From Halomonas sp. GFAJ-1 (lineage in GTDB: Bacteria; Pseudomonadota; Gammaproteobacteria; Pseudomonadales; Halomonadaceae), in NCBI GenBank assembly GCA_002966495.1, contig CP016490.1, positions 2,046,001 to 2,110,000 of the forward strand: a DNA stretch of 64,000 nucleotides, written 5' to 3'. Made by a program: the position numbers and the translations under genes. This document shows positions 19,083-28,000 of the stretch, piece after piece (positions within the stretch are counted from its first letter, which is position 1; each line of letters opens with the position of its first letter). Below the pieces are notes generated by a model, which made no database searches, was not told where the DNA came from, and worked only from the letters and a program-made list of their open reading frames with translations.

Positions 19083-19835
19083 TTAATTCCCCAGCCGGGA
19101 CTTAATATTACGCATCACACCTCTCACTACTCGAGCTAAAAAAAGGAAGTTTTTTCTAGCAGGTGTTTGTCGATCACTTTCTAACGAGCTTGCAATATTA
19201 ACAAAATCTTCCCAAACCAATAAAGGCCTTACTTCCTTAACCAAAACGCCTTTATTTTCATAATAGGGCCAGTCATCTAATACACAGCAGATTGTGCGAG
19301 ATGCTGCTAGTAACTTTTCTGCTCCTGCGGGTGTGATCACATAGCCAACTGCACCAGAAGGCCAAGTTTTAAATCCTCTTCCTAGCGTATAAGTACCCAA
19401 TGGCTCACCATTTTTTAACGGCTCAAGAAAATGATACATCTTTTTATGGCGATAATCTTTTTTAGAGTGACCTAACAAAACCACATCAAAAGCTACCGGT
19501 TCCATTGCTAAACAATCTAAAAAGTGCTTAATGTCCTCATCTATAAGAGCATCATCTTCAAAAATCACGGCCAGTTTTCCCCCGGCAATTACCTCCTGCC
19601 AAATTTTTCGGTGGCTAAGAAAGCAACTGACCTCACCCTTGGTGAGCATTCGTCCATATTTTTTTACGATTGCATTACGATTAATTGGATGAGTCATCTG
19701 TTCGATATCTTCGAGAACAGTTGCATCGATGTACTGATAGGTAAGGGTTAGGTCAGACATCTGGCGCTCAATGGACTTAATCCTTGTCTCGTCTCTCATT
19801 GTCAATACATAAATGCTAAAATGCTTAGTGCTCAC
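19083..19835 (-). CDS. Glycosyltransferase family 25 (LPS glycosyltransferase)
   Basis: A 250-residue protein with the GT25 pattern: IYVLTMRDETRIKSIERQM near the N-terminus, EVSCFLSHRKIWQ near residue 70, VIFEDDALI (a DxD-like acidic site) near residue 92 and VGYVITPAGAEKLL near residue 165. Members add hexoses to LPS or capsule. The start is a GTG at 19835, chosen because AAGGAG lies seven bases upstream; the ATG two codons earlier is in another frame and soon stops. It forms a two-gene leftward unit with the flippase. Confidence 0.9.
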   Translation of the reverse strand: MSTKHFSIYVLTMRDETRIKSIERQMSDLTLTYQYIDATVLEDIEQMTHPINRNAIVKKYGRMLTKGEVSCFLSHRKIWQEVIAGGKLAVIFEDDALIDEDIKHFLDCLAMEPVAFDVVLLGHSKKDYRHKKMYHFLEPLKNGEPLGTYTLGRGFKTWPSGAVGYVITPAGAEKLLAASRTICCVLDDWPYYENKGVLVKEVRPLLVWEDFVNIASSLESDRQTPARKNFLFLARVVRGVMRNIKSRLGN

Positions 19836-20072
19836 TCATCTGCTCCTTGATTGAATATCGTCCATCGATCGTCAGGGAAATAACTAACCATATTGTCTCC
19901 CAGCATACGCTCAATCAGCTACCAGGCGTTGGTTACTCGGGCTTCAAAGCTAAGGTACTCTATTTTCTTCGTTTTGCAGGTGAGTCGCTATGGCTACTTG
20001 TAGGCCGAGAATTCGAGTTTTAGGCGGTACTTAGCTTTGAATGTAGTCAGCTGTGGCTGTAAATCGCAGTTT

Positions 20073-20352
20073 GATCTTACCCCGCAGCAGTGGAAACTGG
20101 TTTATGCGATAAATTGAGGTTCAAGGACCTCAGGGCTGATCATCTCTATAGTACTGTGCCGTCGTTGCTAGTTATAGTCGAACTTGATGTTTCCAAATGC
20201 CTGACGCCTCATATCGCTTCGCATTTTAAACTGTTCTATATGGATCTCTTCAACCTTGAGACTTTGGAAGGTGCGTGCGGTACGGCATGATTATAACAGT
20301 TGCCTTTGGCACTCATGCTGTAATTTATCTCATATCGAACCAGTAGCGATTG
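20073..20352 (-). pseudogene. Decayed 3' end of an IS3-family transposase (fossil)
   Basis: This segment lines up base for base, with many substitutions, with the left end of the fuller IS3 element at 41041. It begins GATCTTACCCCGCAGCAGTGG (terminal repeat) and keeps stretches such as GCATTTTAAACTGTTCT, CTTTGAGACTTTGGAAG and GCAGTTGCCTTTGGCACTCATGCTG. Read on the minus strand it corresponds to the last ~90 codons of orfB, now without an open frame. It ends exactly where the IS66 terminal repeat begins. Confidence 0.85.
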
Positions 20353-20469
20353 GTAAGCGCGCCACTAAACCCATCTACCCACTTTAACGTTGGCTGATCA
20401 CACTCAGGGTCTCTTTGATTTTGGAGGTTATCATGAACCGCGAACTCAATCCCACCCAAGCGTTAAGCC

Positions 20470-20727
20470 ATGGCCTTGAACCCGTTTGATCAAGCGCTGT
20501 TCGTGTTCGGTAATCGCCAGCGCGATAAAGTGAAACTGCTGTTCAGGGAACGTAACGGCTTTGTTGTGTGGTACAAGCGCTTGGAGCGTGAGCGGTTTAA
20601 ATGGCCCACGCACCTGAAGGACGAGACCGTAACGTTAACGGGTCAAGAGCTTAACTGGTTGCTGGATGGCTATAATTTAAAGGCCATGCAGCCTCACAAA
20701 GCATTGGATTTTCAGCGGGTTGGATAG
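20470..20727 (+). pseudogene. tnpB: IS66 TnpB, N-terminally truncated
   Basis: The 85 remaining codons match the C-terminal two thirds of IS66 Orf2/TnpB (LNPFDQALFVF, DKVKLLFRERNGFVVWYKRLE, FKWP, LNWLLDGY). The usual N-terminus (about 30-35 residues) is missing. Just upstream, an ATG at 20432 preceded by GGAGG opens a frame (MNRELNPTQAL) that could be the first codons of tnpA, fused out of frame by the deletion. Confidence 0.85.
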
Positions 20728-20772
20728 TCGTAACGCTCCTATTTTAGGGGCGTTTTTGGTAAACTAAGCGGC

Positions 20773-22365
20773 ATGAAAAATGCCAACGCTTCCTCACTGA
20801 CAGTCACTCAGCTTGAACGTAAGCTGGCCGCTGCTGACGCTGAAAATGCGCGGCTGTTGGCGTTGATGGAGAAAAAGGAAGCGCAGTGGGAGGCCACCAA
20901 GCAGTCGTTGTTTGAACAGTTCCGGCTGGCCCTGGAGCGTCAGTTCGGCCCTTCCACTGAGAAGTACCGCGTCGATCAGCGGGATCTTCTGATCAATGAA
21001 GCGGAAGTAGCCGTTGACGAGGAAGACAGTGACGCATCGGCGTGCGACGCCGTCGCTGATGACGCGACGAGCGAGATCATCACGTCTGCTAAACGTCGCA
21101 CGCGCGGCGGGCGTGTTGCGCTACCGCCGGAGCTGCCGCGTATCGAGGTCGTCCATGAACTGCCCGATGATGCTCGCTACTGCCACGATGATGGCACCGC
21201 GCTCAAGGTGATCGGTGAAGAGGTGAGTGAGGAACTGCACGTGGTGCCTGCCCGGATCGAGGTGATCCGTCATGTACGACGCAAATATGCCTGCCCGCTA
21301 TGCGAAGAGGGCGTCAATACCGCCCCGGCACCCGCCAAACTGTTGCCCAAGAGCAATGCCAGCGCCACGCTACTCGCCTATGTGGCGACGGCTAAATACC
21401 AGGACGCGCTACCGTTATATCGCCAAAGCCAGATCTTTGCCCGCCATGGCGCTGAGATCCCCCGTAATACCCTGGCACGCTGGATGGTGCAGGTGGGAGA
21501 ACGGATCACCCCACTGATCGACAGGTTGCGCCAACATCTCTTAAATGCCTCGCTGATCCACATGGATGAGACGACGCTGCAGGTCAATCAAGAAGCGGAT
21601 CGCTCTGCCAGTATCGCCTCGTACATGTGGGTGCAGCGCGGTGGCCCGCCGGGTCAGCAAGTCGTCTTGTTCGACTACGCCGCCAGCCGCGCCGGACGGG
21701 TGCCCGTTGATCTGTTGGGCGACTATACAGGACGCTTACTCACCGATGGCTATGAAGGTTATGCCGAGATCGTGCGTCGTAATGGGATCACCCATGCGGG
21801 CTGCTGGGCGCATGCCCGGCGTAAGTTCGTGGATGCCCAGAAAGTGCAGCCTAAAGGTAAAACCGGTAAAGCGGACTGGGCGCTGAACCAGATCCGTAAG
21901 CTGTATGGCGTGGAAAAGCAGGCGAAGGCCCTTGAACCCGAGGCGCGTCAGGCGCTGCGTGAACAGAAGAGCCGCCCACTGATCGATCAACTGCGCATCT
22001 GGCTCGACAAGTCGCTGGCCCAGGTGCTGCCTAAAAGCGCGCTGGGTAAAGCCCTGCACTACTTGGATAACCAGTGGCCTCGGCTGATCCGGTTCCTGGG
22101 CGATGGCCTGATCCCGCTTGACAACAATCCGGCAGAGAACGCCATCCGCCCGTTCGTGGTGGGGCGTAAAAACTGGCTGTTCAGCCACACCCCGCGCGGT
22201 GCTCACGCCAGTGCGGCGATTTATAGCCTGATCGAAACGGCCAAAGCCAATGGTCTCTCGCCTTACGACTACTTACAGTATGTCTTTGAAACGCTGCCCA
22301 CGCTCAACGAAGACGAACTCAGTACGCTGTTGCCCTGGCAGTGGAAAGAGACATTACCGGTCTAA
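20773..22365 (+). CDS. tnpC: IS66 transposase TnpC
   Basis: A 530-residue IS66 transposase that appears complete. It has an N-terminal leucine-zipper-like helix (LERKLAAADAENARLLALMEKK), a Cys-x2-Cys pair (CPLCEEG, near residue 176), the DDE catalytic core beginning IHMDETTLQV near residue 265, GCWAHARRKF near residue 345 and the IPLDNNPAENAIRPF block with the catalytic Glu near residue 455. Because tnpA and part of tnpB are deleted, this copy probably cannot move by itself. Confidence 0.95.
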   Translation: MKNANASSLTVTQLERKLAAADAENARLLALMEKKEAQWEATKQSLFEQFRLALERQFGPSTEKYRVDQRDLLINEAEVAVDEEDSDASACDAVADDATSEIITSAKRRTRGGRVALPPELPRIEVVHELPDDARYCHDDGTALKVIGEEVSEELHVVPARIEVIRHVRRKYACPLCEEGVNTAPAPAKLLPKSNASATLLAYVATAKYQDALPLYRQSQIFARHGAEIPRNTLARWMVQVGERITPLIDRLRQHLLNASLIHMDETTLQVNQEADRSASIASYMWVQRGGPPGQQVVLFDYAASRAGRVPVDLLGDYTGRLLTDGYEGYAEIVRRNGITHAGCWAHARRKFVDAQKVQPKGKTGKADWALNQIRKLYGVEKQAKALEPEARQALREQKSRPLIDQLRIWLDKSLAQVLPKSALGKALHYLDNQWPRLIRFLGDGLIPLDNNPAENAIRPFVVGRKNWLFSHTPRGAHASAAIYSLIETAKANGLSPYDYLQYVFETLPTLNEDELSTLLPWQWKETLPV

Positions 22366-22402
22366 GCACTGACTGCCTAGGTGTGGTTAGTGGCTCGCTT
22401 AC

Positions 22403-23205
22403 GATCAAGGGGTCTACTTGGCCTCCGAGTCGTCATTTTATCGAGTGCTGAAAAAGCACCAACAGCAGCACCATCGAGGGCGAATGAAGCCACGCCGCTC
22501 AGTACCAGAGCCGACGAGCTTTACGGCCACTGGGCCCAATCAAGTCTGGTGCTGGGACATCAGCTACTGCTCTTCCGTTGTGCGTGGTCAGCACTGGTAT
22601 CTTTACCTGATTATGGATATCTACAGTCGCAAAATCATCGCCTGGGAAGTCCACGAGGCGGAATCAGGCGAGTTAGCGAAACACTTGCTGGAGCGTGCCC
22701 TATTGCGCGAAGGCTGCTGGCATCATCCTCCGGTATTGCACTCTGATAACGGTGCGCCGATGACATCTTATACGCTGAAAGCGAGGTTAACAGAGCTGGG
22801 GATGTTGATGTCTTACAGCCGACCGAGGGTGAGCAATGACAACCCTTACTCAGAAGCGTTGTTCCGCACTGTCAAATATTGCCCAGCGTGGCCCACAAAG
22901 GGCTTTGCATCGCTAAACGCGGTACGTGACTGGATGCTGACGTTCGAACACGCTTACAACGAACAACACCTGCACAGTGGTATTCGCTACGTGACGCCCG
23001 CTGACCGGCATCAAGGTGTCGATCGAGAACGCCTTGAACATCGCAAAGCGGTTTATGAAAGAGCTAAACGTCGGCATCCACAGCGTTGGTCGGGGAGCAC
23101 CCGAAACTGGGAGGTACCCGGTTCGGTAGCGCTCAACCCTGGCAAGCTTCAGGAAGTCGAGTGTAATAAACAGGCTGCTTAGAGGCAGCCATTTGGACAA
23201 CTAGG
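22403..23205 (+). pseudogene. IS3-family transposase (orfB), 5' truncated
   Basis: The open frame from about 22403 enters directly from the IS66 end (DQGVYLASESSFYRVLKKH) and runs to 23182. The DDE integrase core is complete: CWDISY, VLHSDNGAPM and NPYSEALFRTVKY. The N-terminal DNA-binding part and orfA are missing. Downstream, about 20 bp of IS end sequence leads into the rfbC remnant. This IS is of a different subgroup from the two IS3 elements in the capsule operon. Confidence 0.85.
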
Positions 23206-23432
23206 TTGAAAATCACCGAGGGTTTGGGCATGCTTTTGTGGTGATGTCTGAAACGGCTGACTTTTTATATAAGACGACCGACTACTACCATCCTGAGTCC
23301 GAGCGCTGCATTCGCTTTGACGACCCCGACTTGGATATTGAATGGCCAGACTTAGGGGTGCCGCTTTCGCTATCGGAAAAAGATCGAGCTGGATGCAGCT
23401 TTAAAGCTGCGGAGTTTTTCGGCAAGAGCTGA
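23206..23432 (+). pseudogene. rfbC: dTDP-4-dehydrorhamnose 3,5-epimerase, C-terminal remnant
   Basis: The last ~70 codons of RfbC remain in frame: RGFGHAFVVMSETADFLYKT, then TTDYYHPESERCIRFDDPDL and the SEKDR block. The rest, with the catalytic His and Tyr, was removed where the IS3 fragment joins. Rhamnose synthesis genes rfbA, rfbB and rfbD are not in the window. This scrap suggests that the O-antigen locus once extended into a dTDP-rhamnose pathway. Confidence 0.85.
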
Positions 23433-23483
23433 GGGTGTCTTATGGGAATGACCGTGCTCCCCTCAAGAAGACAAATATTCCCT

Positions 23484-25070
23484 TTAAGTTCCATGCGCCG
23501 TTTCCACCTCAAACGCCACGATCTGCCGCTGCTGGCGGGAAAATTCCACCCCAATCAGATGGATGGGCTTACCGGATGAGCGGTATTTGTCGGCATAGCC
23601 TTTGGCCTTGATCTGCTCCAGTGCCTTGCCTTCGGGTAGCTGCTCCACCACCTTGAACTCGAACAGGTAGAGATGGCCATTGAAGTCGACGGTCATGTCC
23701 ACTCGGCCGTGGTGGCTGGCGTCTTCCACGATGATAGCGAGCCCCAGGGCAGCAAAGTGGCTGTAGAAGACACTCGCGTAATGCCCTTCATACTGGGCAA
23801 TTGGGTTGTTGCGATACCAGTCGTGGGGTAGTCCGGCGTAGAGTGCTTTAAAGTGAACCTCCAAGCCCGCTAGATCGTGGCGCTGCAGGACGTCCATGAG
23901 TCCGAGTTGGTGGGTTTGTGCCTCAGTGTGACCGATCCCGAGCACAGGAAGCAGTAGATCATTAAGGCTGCTTTCCACCTCCAGATTGGGAAATCCCAGC
24001 GTGTAAAGCCGGTAGCCCAGCATCGGCTCCTGCACCTCCTTGATGGTGATGTAGCCAGTCTGAAACAGTAGCCCTTCGGTGGTGATGTCGTCCACGTCGA
24101 AGCGTCCGAGCAGCTGGGCCTTAGCCTGAAGCCGATCTAGTTGAGGGGTGAACACCCCGCGCTGCTTGAGAATGTCCACCAGGAAGGTGGGCGTGGCGCT
24201 CTCGAACCAGTAAGGGCCGAACTCACGCTTCTGTAGTAGCAGCAGTACATCGAAGGGGTTATAGACCGATGCGACTTCAGGGCTGCCCCAGCGGTAGCCG
24301 TTGTACCAAGCGCGAATGGTGTCACGGTCTAGGCCAGGTAGCTCGGGGGCAAAGACGGTGTCAATATCGTCATCGGTATAGCCGCAAATCGTGCTGAACG
24401 GGGCATCCAGAGTGATGTCGTTGAGATTGTTTAGTCCCGAGAACAGACTAACCTTACTGAACTTAGAGACTCCGGTGATCAGTGCTAGATGCAGATGGGG
24501 GTCGGCATCCTTGATCACGCTATAGAGATTCTTCAGTCCCTCTCGCAACTCTCGTGCACGCTCGGGCTCCAGGATATTGTCGAGGATGGGCTTGTCGTAC
24601 TCGTCGATCAGTAGCACCACCGACTGGCCTGTTTCTTGATGAGCAAGTTCTAGCAGGTCAGAGAACTCCCCTGGAATATCCGTGTTGGGGGTAGCGGCGG
24701 CCCGCGTAAAGCGCTCGCGCTCCTTACGCAGCTGATGGCGAATGCGTGTATCAAGCTCCTCACGATTACGCACCACGCCGCTACCAAAGCTTAGGCGGAT
24801 GACTGGGCGGGCTTTCTGCTGCCAGTCCCAGCGGTCGTGAATGTAGAGGTCCTCGAACAGCGCCTGACGGCCCTCGAACAGGCAGCGTAGGGTGTCGAGT
24901 AGCAGGCTCTTGCCGAAGCGGCGTGGGCGCGACAAAAAATAAAACTTGTTCTGGTGGACCAGGCGCTCGATGACCGGCGTCTTGTCGACGTAGTAGTAGC
25001 CACCCTCGCGGATTTCCGAGAAGGTCTGAATGCCTATCGGCAGTCTAAGGCGTGTACCATCGGTCGCCAT
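23484..25070 (-). CDS. AAA-ATPase-like protein with C-terminal PD-(D/E)XK nuclease domain
   Basis: A 528-residue protein of the AAA-ATPase_like/PDDEXK_9 architecture. The N-terminus has the family entry IQTFSEIREGGYYYVDKT, an unusual P-loop in SRPRRFGKSLLLDTL, a Walker B in VVLLIDEYDKPIL, and a sensor-like HLALITGVSKFSKVS. The C-terminus has a PD-(D/E)XK core (GRVDMTVDF, then YLFEFKV). I start at ATG 25070 because MATDGTRLRLPIG is where family similarity begins. Such proteins are abundant and mostly uncharacterised; nuclease-based defence or mobile-element roles have been proposed. It converges on the rfbC remnant and stands alone. Confidence 0.85.
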   Translation of the reverse strand: MATDGTRLRLPIGIQTFSEIREGGYYYVDKTPVIERLVHQNKFYFLSRPRRFGKSLLLDTLRCLFEGRQALFEDLYIHDRWDWQQKARPVIRLSFGSGVVRNREELDTRIRHQLRKERERFTRAAATPNTDIPGEFSDLLELAHQETGQSVVLLIDEYDKPILDNILEPERARELREGLKNLYSVIKDADPHLHLALITGVSKFSKVSLFSGLNNLNDITLDAPFSTICGYTDDDIDTVFAPELPGLDRDTIRAWYNGYRWGSPEVASVYNPFDVLLLLQKREFGPYWFESATPTFLVDILKQRGVFTPQLDRLQAKAQLLGRFDVDDITTEGLLFQTGYITIKEVQEPMLGYRLYTLGFPNLEVESSLNDLLLPVLGIGHTEAQTHQLGLMDVLQRHDLAGLEVHFKALYAGLPHDWYRNNPIAQYEGHYASVFYSHFAALGLAIIVEDASHHGRVDMTVDFNGHLYLFEFKVVEQLPEGKALEQIKAKGYADKYRSSGKPIHLIGVEFSRQQRQIVAFEVETAHGT

Positions 25071-25455
25071 GCGGGCCTCCAGATAGCCAAAAGTCACTAA
25101 TTGACAACAGTTTACTATACCACCGTCATATTGGCCCGACATCTCGTAGCGTGGGAGTAGAAGCTGTTGTTTCACATCACTTGTGCCGGGCAAGCTGTAG
25201 GGAGTCGCTTAGGGACGGGTTTCCCCGCACGAAAAGTACGGGAGATATTGCGTAGCTGATCAATATCGAGTCGATGGGAACTAGCTACCGTCGACCCGAT
25301 AAAGCGTAACCTGTATAAGTACGAAAGCTGGAACCTGTAATGTGACCACAGAGAGTCTTTGTCATGGCAGGATGGTACCGAGCTGAACCCTTTGTAGATT
25401 CACTGAAAGCACTGAATCCCAGAAGGCAGCAGGGTTGTCTTAAACTTGGTTGGCA
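25071..25455. other. Intergenic region between the ATPase gene and the recombinase island
   Basis: No gene is seen. The part next to 25071 should carry the ATPase promoter (minus strand). No clear direct repeat marking an island boundary was found by eye. Confidence 0.4.
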
Positions 25456-26439
25456 TCAAAAAAAGTCTCCCGCGTTATTTTCAAACTCATCCGCAATGCG
25501 AATATAGCGTTCAAACGTATTTTGATCGCGATGTCCACTCACTCGTTTGATCTGTACATCGCTTTTGCCGCGTAAGTGCGCTTCCGTGATAAAGCCTGCT
25601 CGAAAGCTATGAGGTGTATAACCTTTAGAGGCTAAGCCGGCTTTATCCAGCGCCTTTAGCATCCTTATGTAAAGTGTCTGGGGCACCATCCGGCCCGCAC
25701 CCAGTTTACCTTTCGCGCTAACCCCTCGAAAAATCGCACCTTTGACAATGCCGGAAGCTGCCAGCCACTGCTCAAGTGTGGCGACGGGACAATATGACGT
25801 ATCGGACGGTGCACGCATCAAACTTTTCGTTTCTATCCGACCTGAGCGGTTTGTTTTGCTATGGCGTAGAGTAATGATGATCCCTTCCGGTCGCCACTCG
25901 ATATCCTGGTAAGTCAGAGCCACCACTTCACTGCGCCGAAAAGCACCGTAAAAGCTAAGCAAAAATATGGTGCTATCCCTTAACCCATGAAGAGTTTTGC
26001 GGTCTATGGCGTCGAGCAACGAATGCAGTTCTTTAAGGCGTAGTGCGGGGGCTGATTTTTGGCGAGTATCGCGGCTTTTTTTGATGCCTCGCAACACGCT
26101 GCGGACAGTGATGGTGCGTACAGGCGATGGCAAATTGTGAAAACGGTGCCACATATGCAGTGAGTTGGCATAGCGCTCAAGCGTGGCGGGCTTCTTGCCT
26201 AAGGCGTTTTGGGCCGATAAATAATTGGCAATCTCGATCTCAGAGGCGGGTAACACACCGCCTGCGCGCTGATACACTTTCAAATCAGATCGCATGGCTT
26301 TTGCAGTATTGGGTGAAACGCTTTCAGATAACAAACGTCGCGCATCGCGTGACAGGCCGAGTTCATTAAAAGAGAGTTTGTCTTGATTAGAGCGTTGACG
26401 CGCCGCAGCGAGAGACAGGGAGTGATTAGGTTTTTTCAT
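25456..26439 (-). CDS. Tyrosine recombinase/integrase
   Basis: A 327-residue site-specific recombinase with all catalytic positions: Arg in FYGAFRRSEV (residue 168/169), Lys195 in RHSKTNRSG, His277-x-x-Arg280 in PHSFRAGF, His303 in SGHRDQ and the nucleophile Tyr312 in FERYIR. The N-terminal SAM-like core-binding domain spans about residues 25-120. It is the last of three tightly packed leftward genes (13 bp after the helicase stop), which suggests a recombinase that works with, or is regulated with, the helicase. Confidence 0.92.
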   Translation of the reverse strand: MKKPNHSLSLAAARQRSNQDKLSFNELGLSRDARRLLSESVSPNTAKAMRSDLKVYQRAGGVLPASEIEIANYLSAQNALGKKPATLERYANSLHMWHRFHNLPSPVRTITVRSVLRGIKKSRDTRQKSAPALRLKELHSLLDAIDRKTLHGLRDSTIFLLSFYGAFRRSEVVALTYQDIEWRPEGIIITLRHSKTNRSGRIETKSLMRAPSDTSYCPVATLEQWLAASGIVKGAIFRGVSAKGKLGAGRMVPQTLYIRMLKALDKAGLASKGYTPHSFRAGFITEAHLRGKSDVQIKRVSGHRDQNTFERYIRIADEFENNAGDFF

Positions 26440-26452
26440 TATTCAGACTCCC

Positions 26453-28000
26453 TTAATCGACCAGGCGCAAGGCCACAAGGCGTTCATAAAACGCTTGTGA
26501 AAATGCCACATCAGACTCAATACTGGCGTTTGCATTGTTGCTATGAGCTGTTGCGTGAAAAGTCACTGAAATATCAGCATTAGCTGCGCCTTCCTTGCTG
26601 CCCTCTTGATGCGTGTCGGTGTCATCTACGGTGGTGGCTGAGGCGGCGTCTTCACGTTCAGCTGCTGTCATGCGCGGATGCTCCTCAGCAGGCCGATCAG
26701 TGTTGCCAACTGGGGTGACATAGGCGAGGTCGTCTGGTAGGTCGTCAGCAAGCCGCCGCGCAAATCGTCGAAGAGAGGGCTCGTTAAGCGCGTACAAATA
26801 GCAGGTGGTATCACGATCATTTTGCCGCCGAATAATGCGGCCAAGAACTTGTCGAAAAAACTGTTCGGTACGTACGTGGCTGAGATAGCAACAAACGCGC
26901 AGTCGGGGTAGGTTCACACCCTCAGTGACCATGCCTACTGAGACAATCCAGGCAGTCTGCGAACAACGGAATGCTTTTAGTTGTGCGTGAGCAGTTGGAT
27001 CGTTGCTAGTGACTAAGCAGACAGACTGATGCGCATTCTCTAAGCGCTGCGTAATTTCTTCAGCGTGCTGGATACTGGCCGCCACCATTAAGCCACCTGC
27101 ATATGGATCGTGCTGGCGCAGTTCGCTTAAGCGATTGATACCGAGTGTTAGCAGATGGGATAACGGGGCGTCATCGCGAATGATATGGGCATAATGTACG
27201 CCAGGGTGCCGAAGCAGCTGTGGAATGCTGGCATATTGACGTGCTTCTTTTTGCCCAGTCCTTGGATGAATGCGTGTTAACCCAATGCTGCGGTTATCGA
27301 CCAGTTCTATATGTGGATAGCGGCAAACGCTATCTTGGATAGCCTCTTTCAGCGTGTACACAAAGTCGGGTATTAAGCGCTGTCGAGGCGATTTAGACGC
27401 AGTTTTATCTTCAACGTCTGTCGGGGTGGCTGTTTGTTCCACGTAACGCAGCAGCGGCAAGCAACTGCCATCTGTCCGCCAAGGGGTACCCGATAGGGCA
27501 AGCGTAAAACGTACATATCGTTCTAATACGACAAGTGTCATGCCCCATTGATTTGGGGCCTCCACTTGGCCACCAGGGGCCGATGCGTGGTGGCTTTCAT
27601 CCCAAATAAGAAACACATTTGCATTCAGGCATAGCTGTTTGAGCGAAGCCAGGCGATTGGTGAGTGCATGATAGGTAAGTGTTACACCAACCGCGCCAAG
27701 CTGCCCGTCCAAAGAGCGTTTGAGTACTGTCTCTAAGGTGTCGCGTGCATCGTTCACAACGGCGCGAGTAGGGCCAAGGTATACGACGTAATCAATATCC
27801 CCGCGTTTGATTAACGCCTCTGCTAGCACGGCAGCGAGCCGCATTTTGCCGGCGCCTGGTGTGGCTTGGCAGAGGAAATGGGGTGTTTGTGATGACAGGC
27901 TAGTCAGGGCGCGTGCCAGGCAATTGGATTGCCACCGTCGTAGCGGAGGCGTTGCAGAAGTTGGGCTGGCAGTGCGGTGTGCTGGGGACTGCTGCTTCAT
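26453..28000 (-). CDS. Superfamily 2 DEAD/DEAH-box helicase
   Basis: A 515-residue SF2 helicase. Motif I reads ATPGAGKM (residues 46-53), motif II is DESH (134-137), motif III SGTPWR, and the second RecA domain has GMVTEGVNLP and the motif VI-like QVLGRIIRR. Motif I is odd: the usual Thr/Ser after the P-loop Lys is Met53, which should weaken Mg-ATP binding. The C-terminal ~80 residues are acidic and low in complexity. The start overlaps the stop of the 202-residue protein upstream (ATGA). Similar helicases sit in many defence and mobile elements; the role here is unknown. Confidence 0.88.
   Translation of the reverse strand: MKQQSPAHRTASPTSATPPLRRWQSNCLARALTSLSSQTPHFLCQATPGAGKMRLAAVLAEALIKRGDIDYVVYLGPTRAVVNDARDTLETVLKRSLDGQLGAVGVTLTYHALTNRLASLKQLCLNANVFLIWDESHHASAPGGQVEAPNQWGMTLVVLERYVRFTLALSGTPWRTDGSCLPLLRYVEQTATPTDVEDKTASKSPRQRLIPDFVYTLKEAIQDSVCRYPHIELVDNRSIGLTRIHPRTGQKEARQYASIPQLLRHPGVHYAHIIRDDAPLSHLLTLGINRLSELRQHDPYAGGLMVAASIQHAEEITQRLENAHQSVCLVTSNDPTAHAQLKAFRCSQTAWIVSVGMVTEGVNLPRLRVCCYLSHVRTEQFFRQVLGRIIRRQNDRDTTCYLYALNEPSLRRFARRLADDLPDDLAYVTPVGNTDRPAEEHPRMTAAEREDAASATTVDDTDTHQEGSKEGAANADISVTFHATAHSNNANASIESDVAFSQAFYERLVALRLVD

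Larger units (their letters stand above)
20353..22402 (+). mobile_element. IS66-family element with an internal deletion
   Basis: Ends are recognised by inverted repeats: GTAAGCGCGCCACTAA at 20353 and, on the other strand, GTAAGCGAGCCACTAA from 22402. Inside, only ~115 bp separate the left end from the middle of tnpB, so tnpA and the start of tnpB are gone. tnpC is intact. The 8 bp on each side (AGCGATTG and GATCAAGG) differ, so no target duplication is left and at least one flank was rearranged after insertion. Confidence 0.88.
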
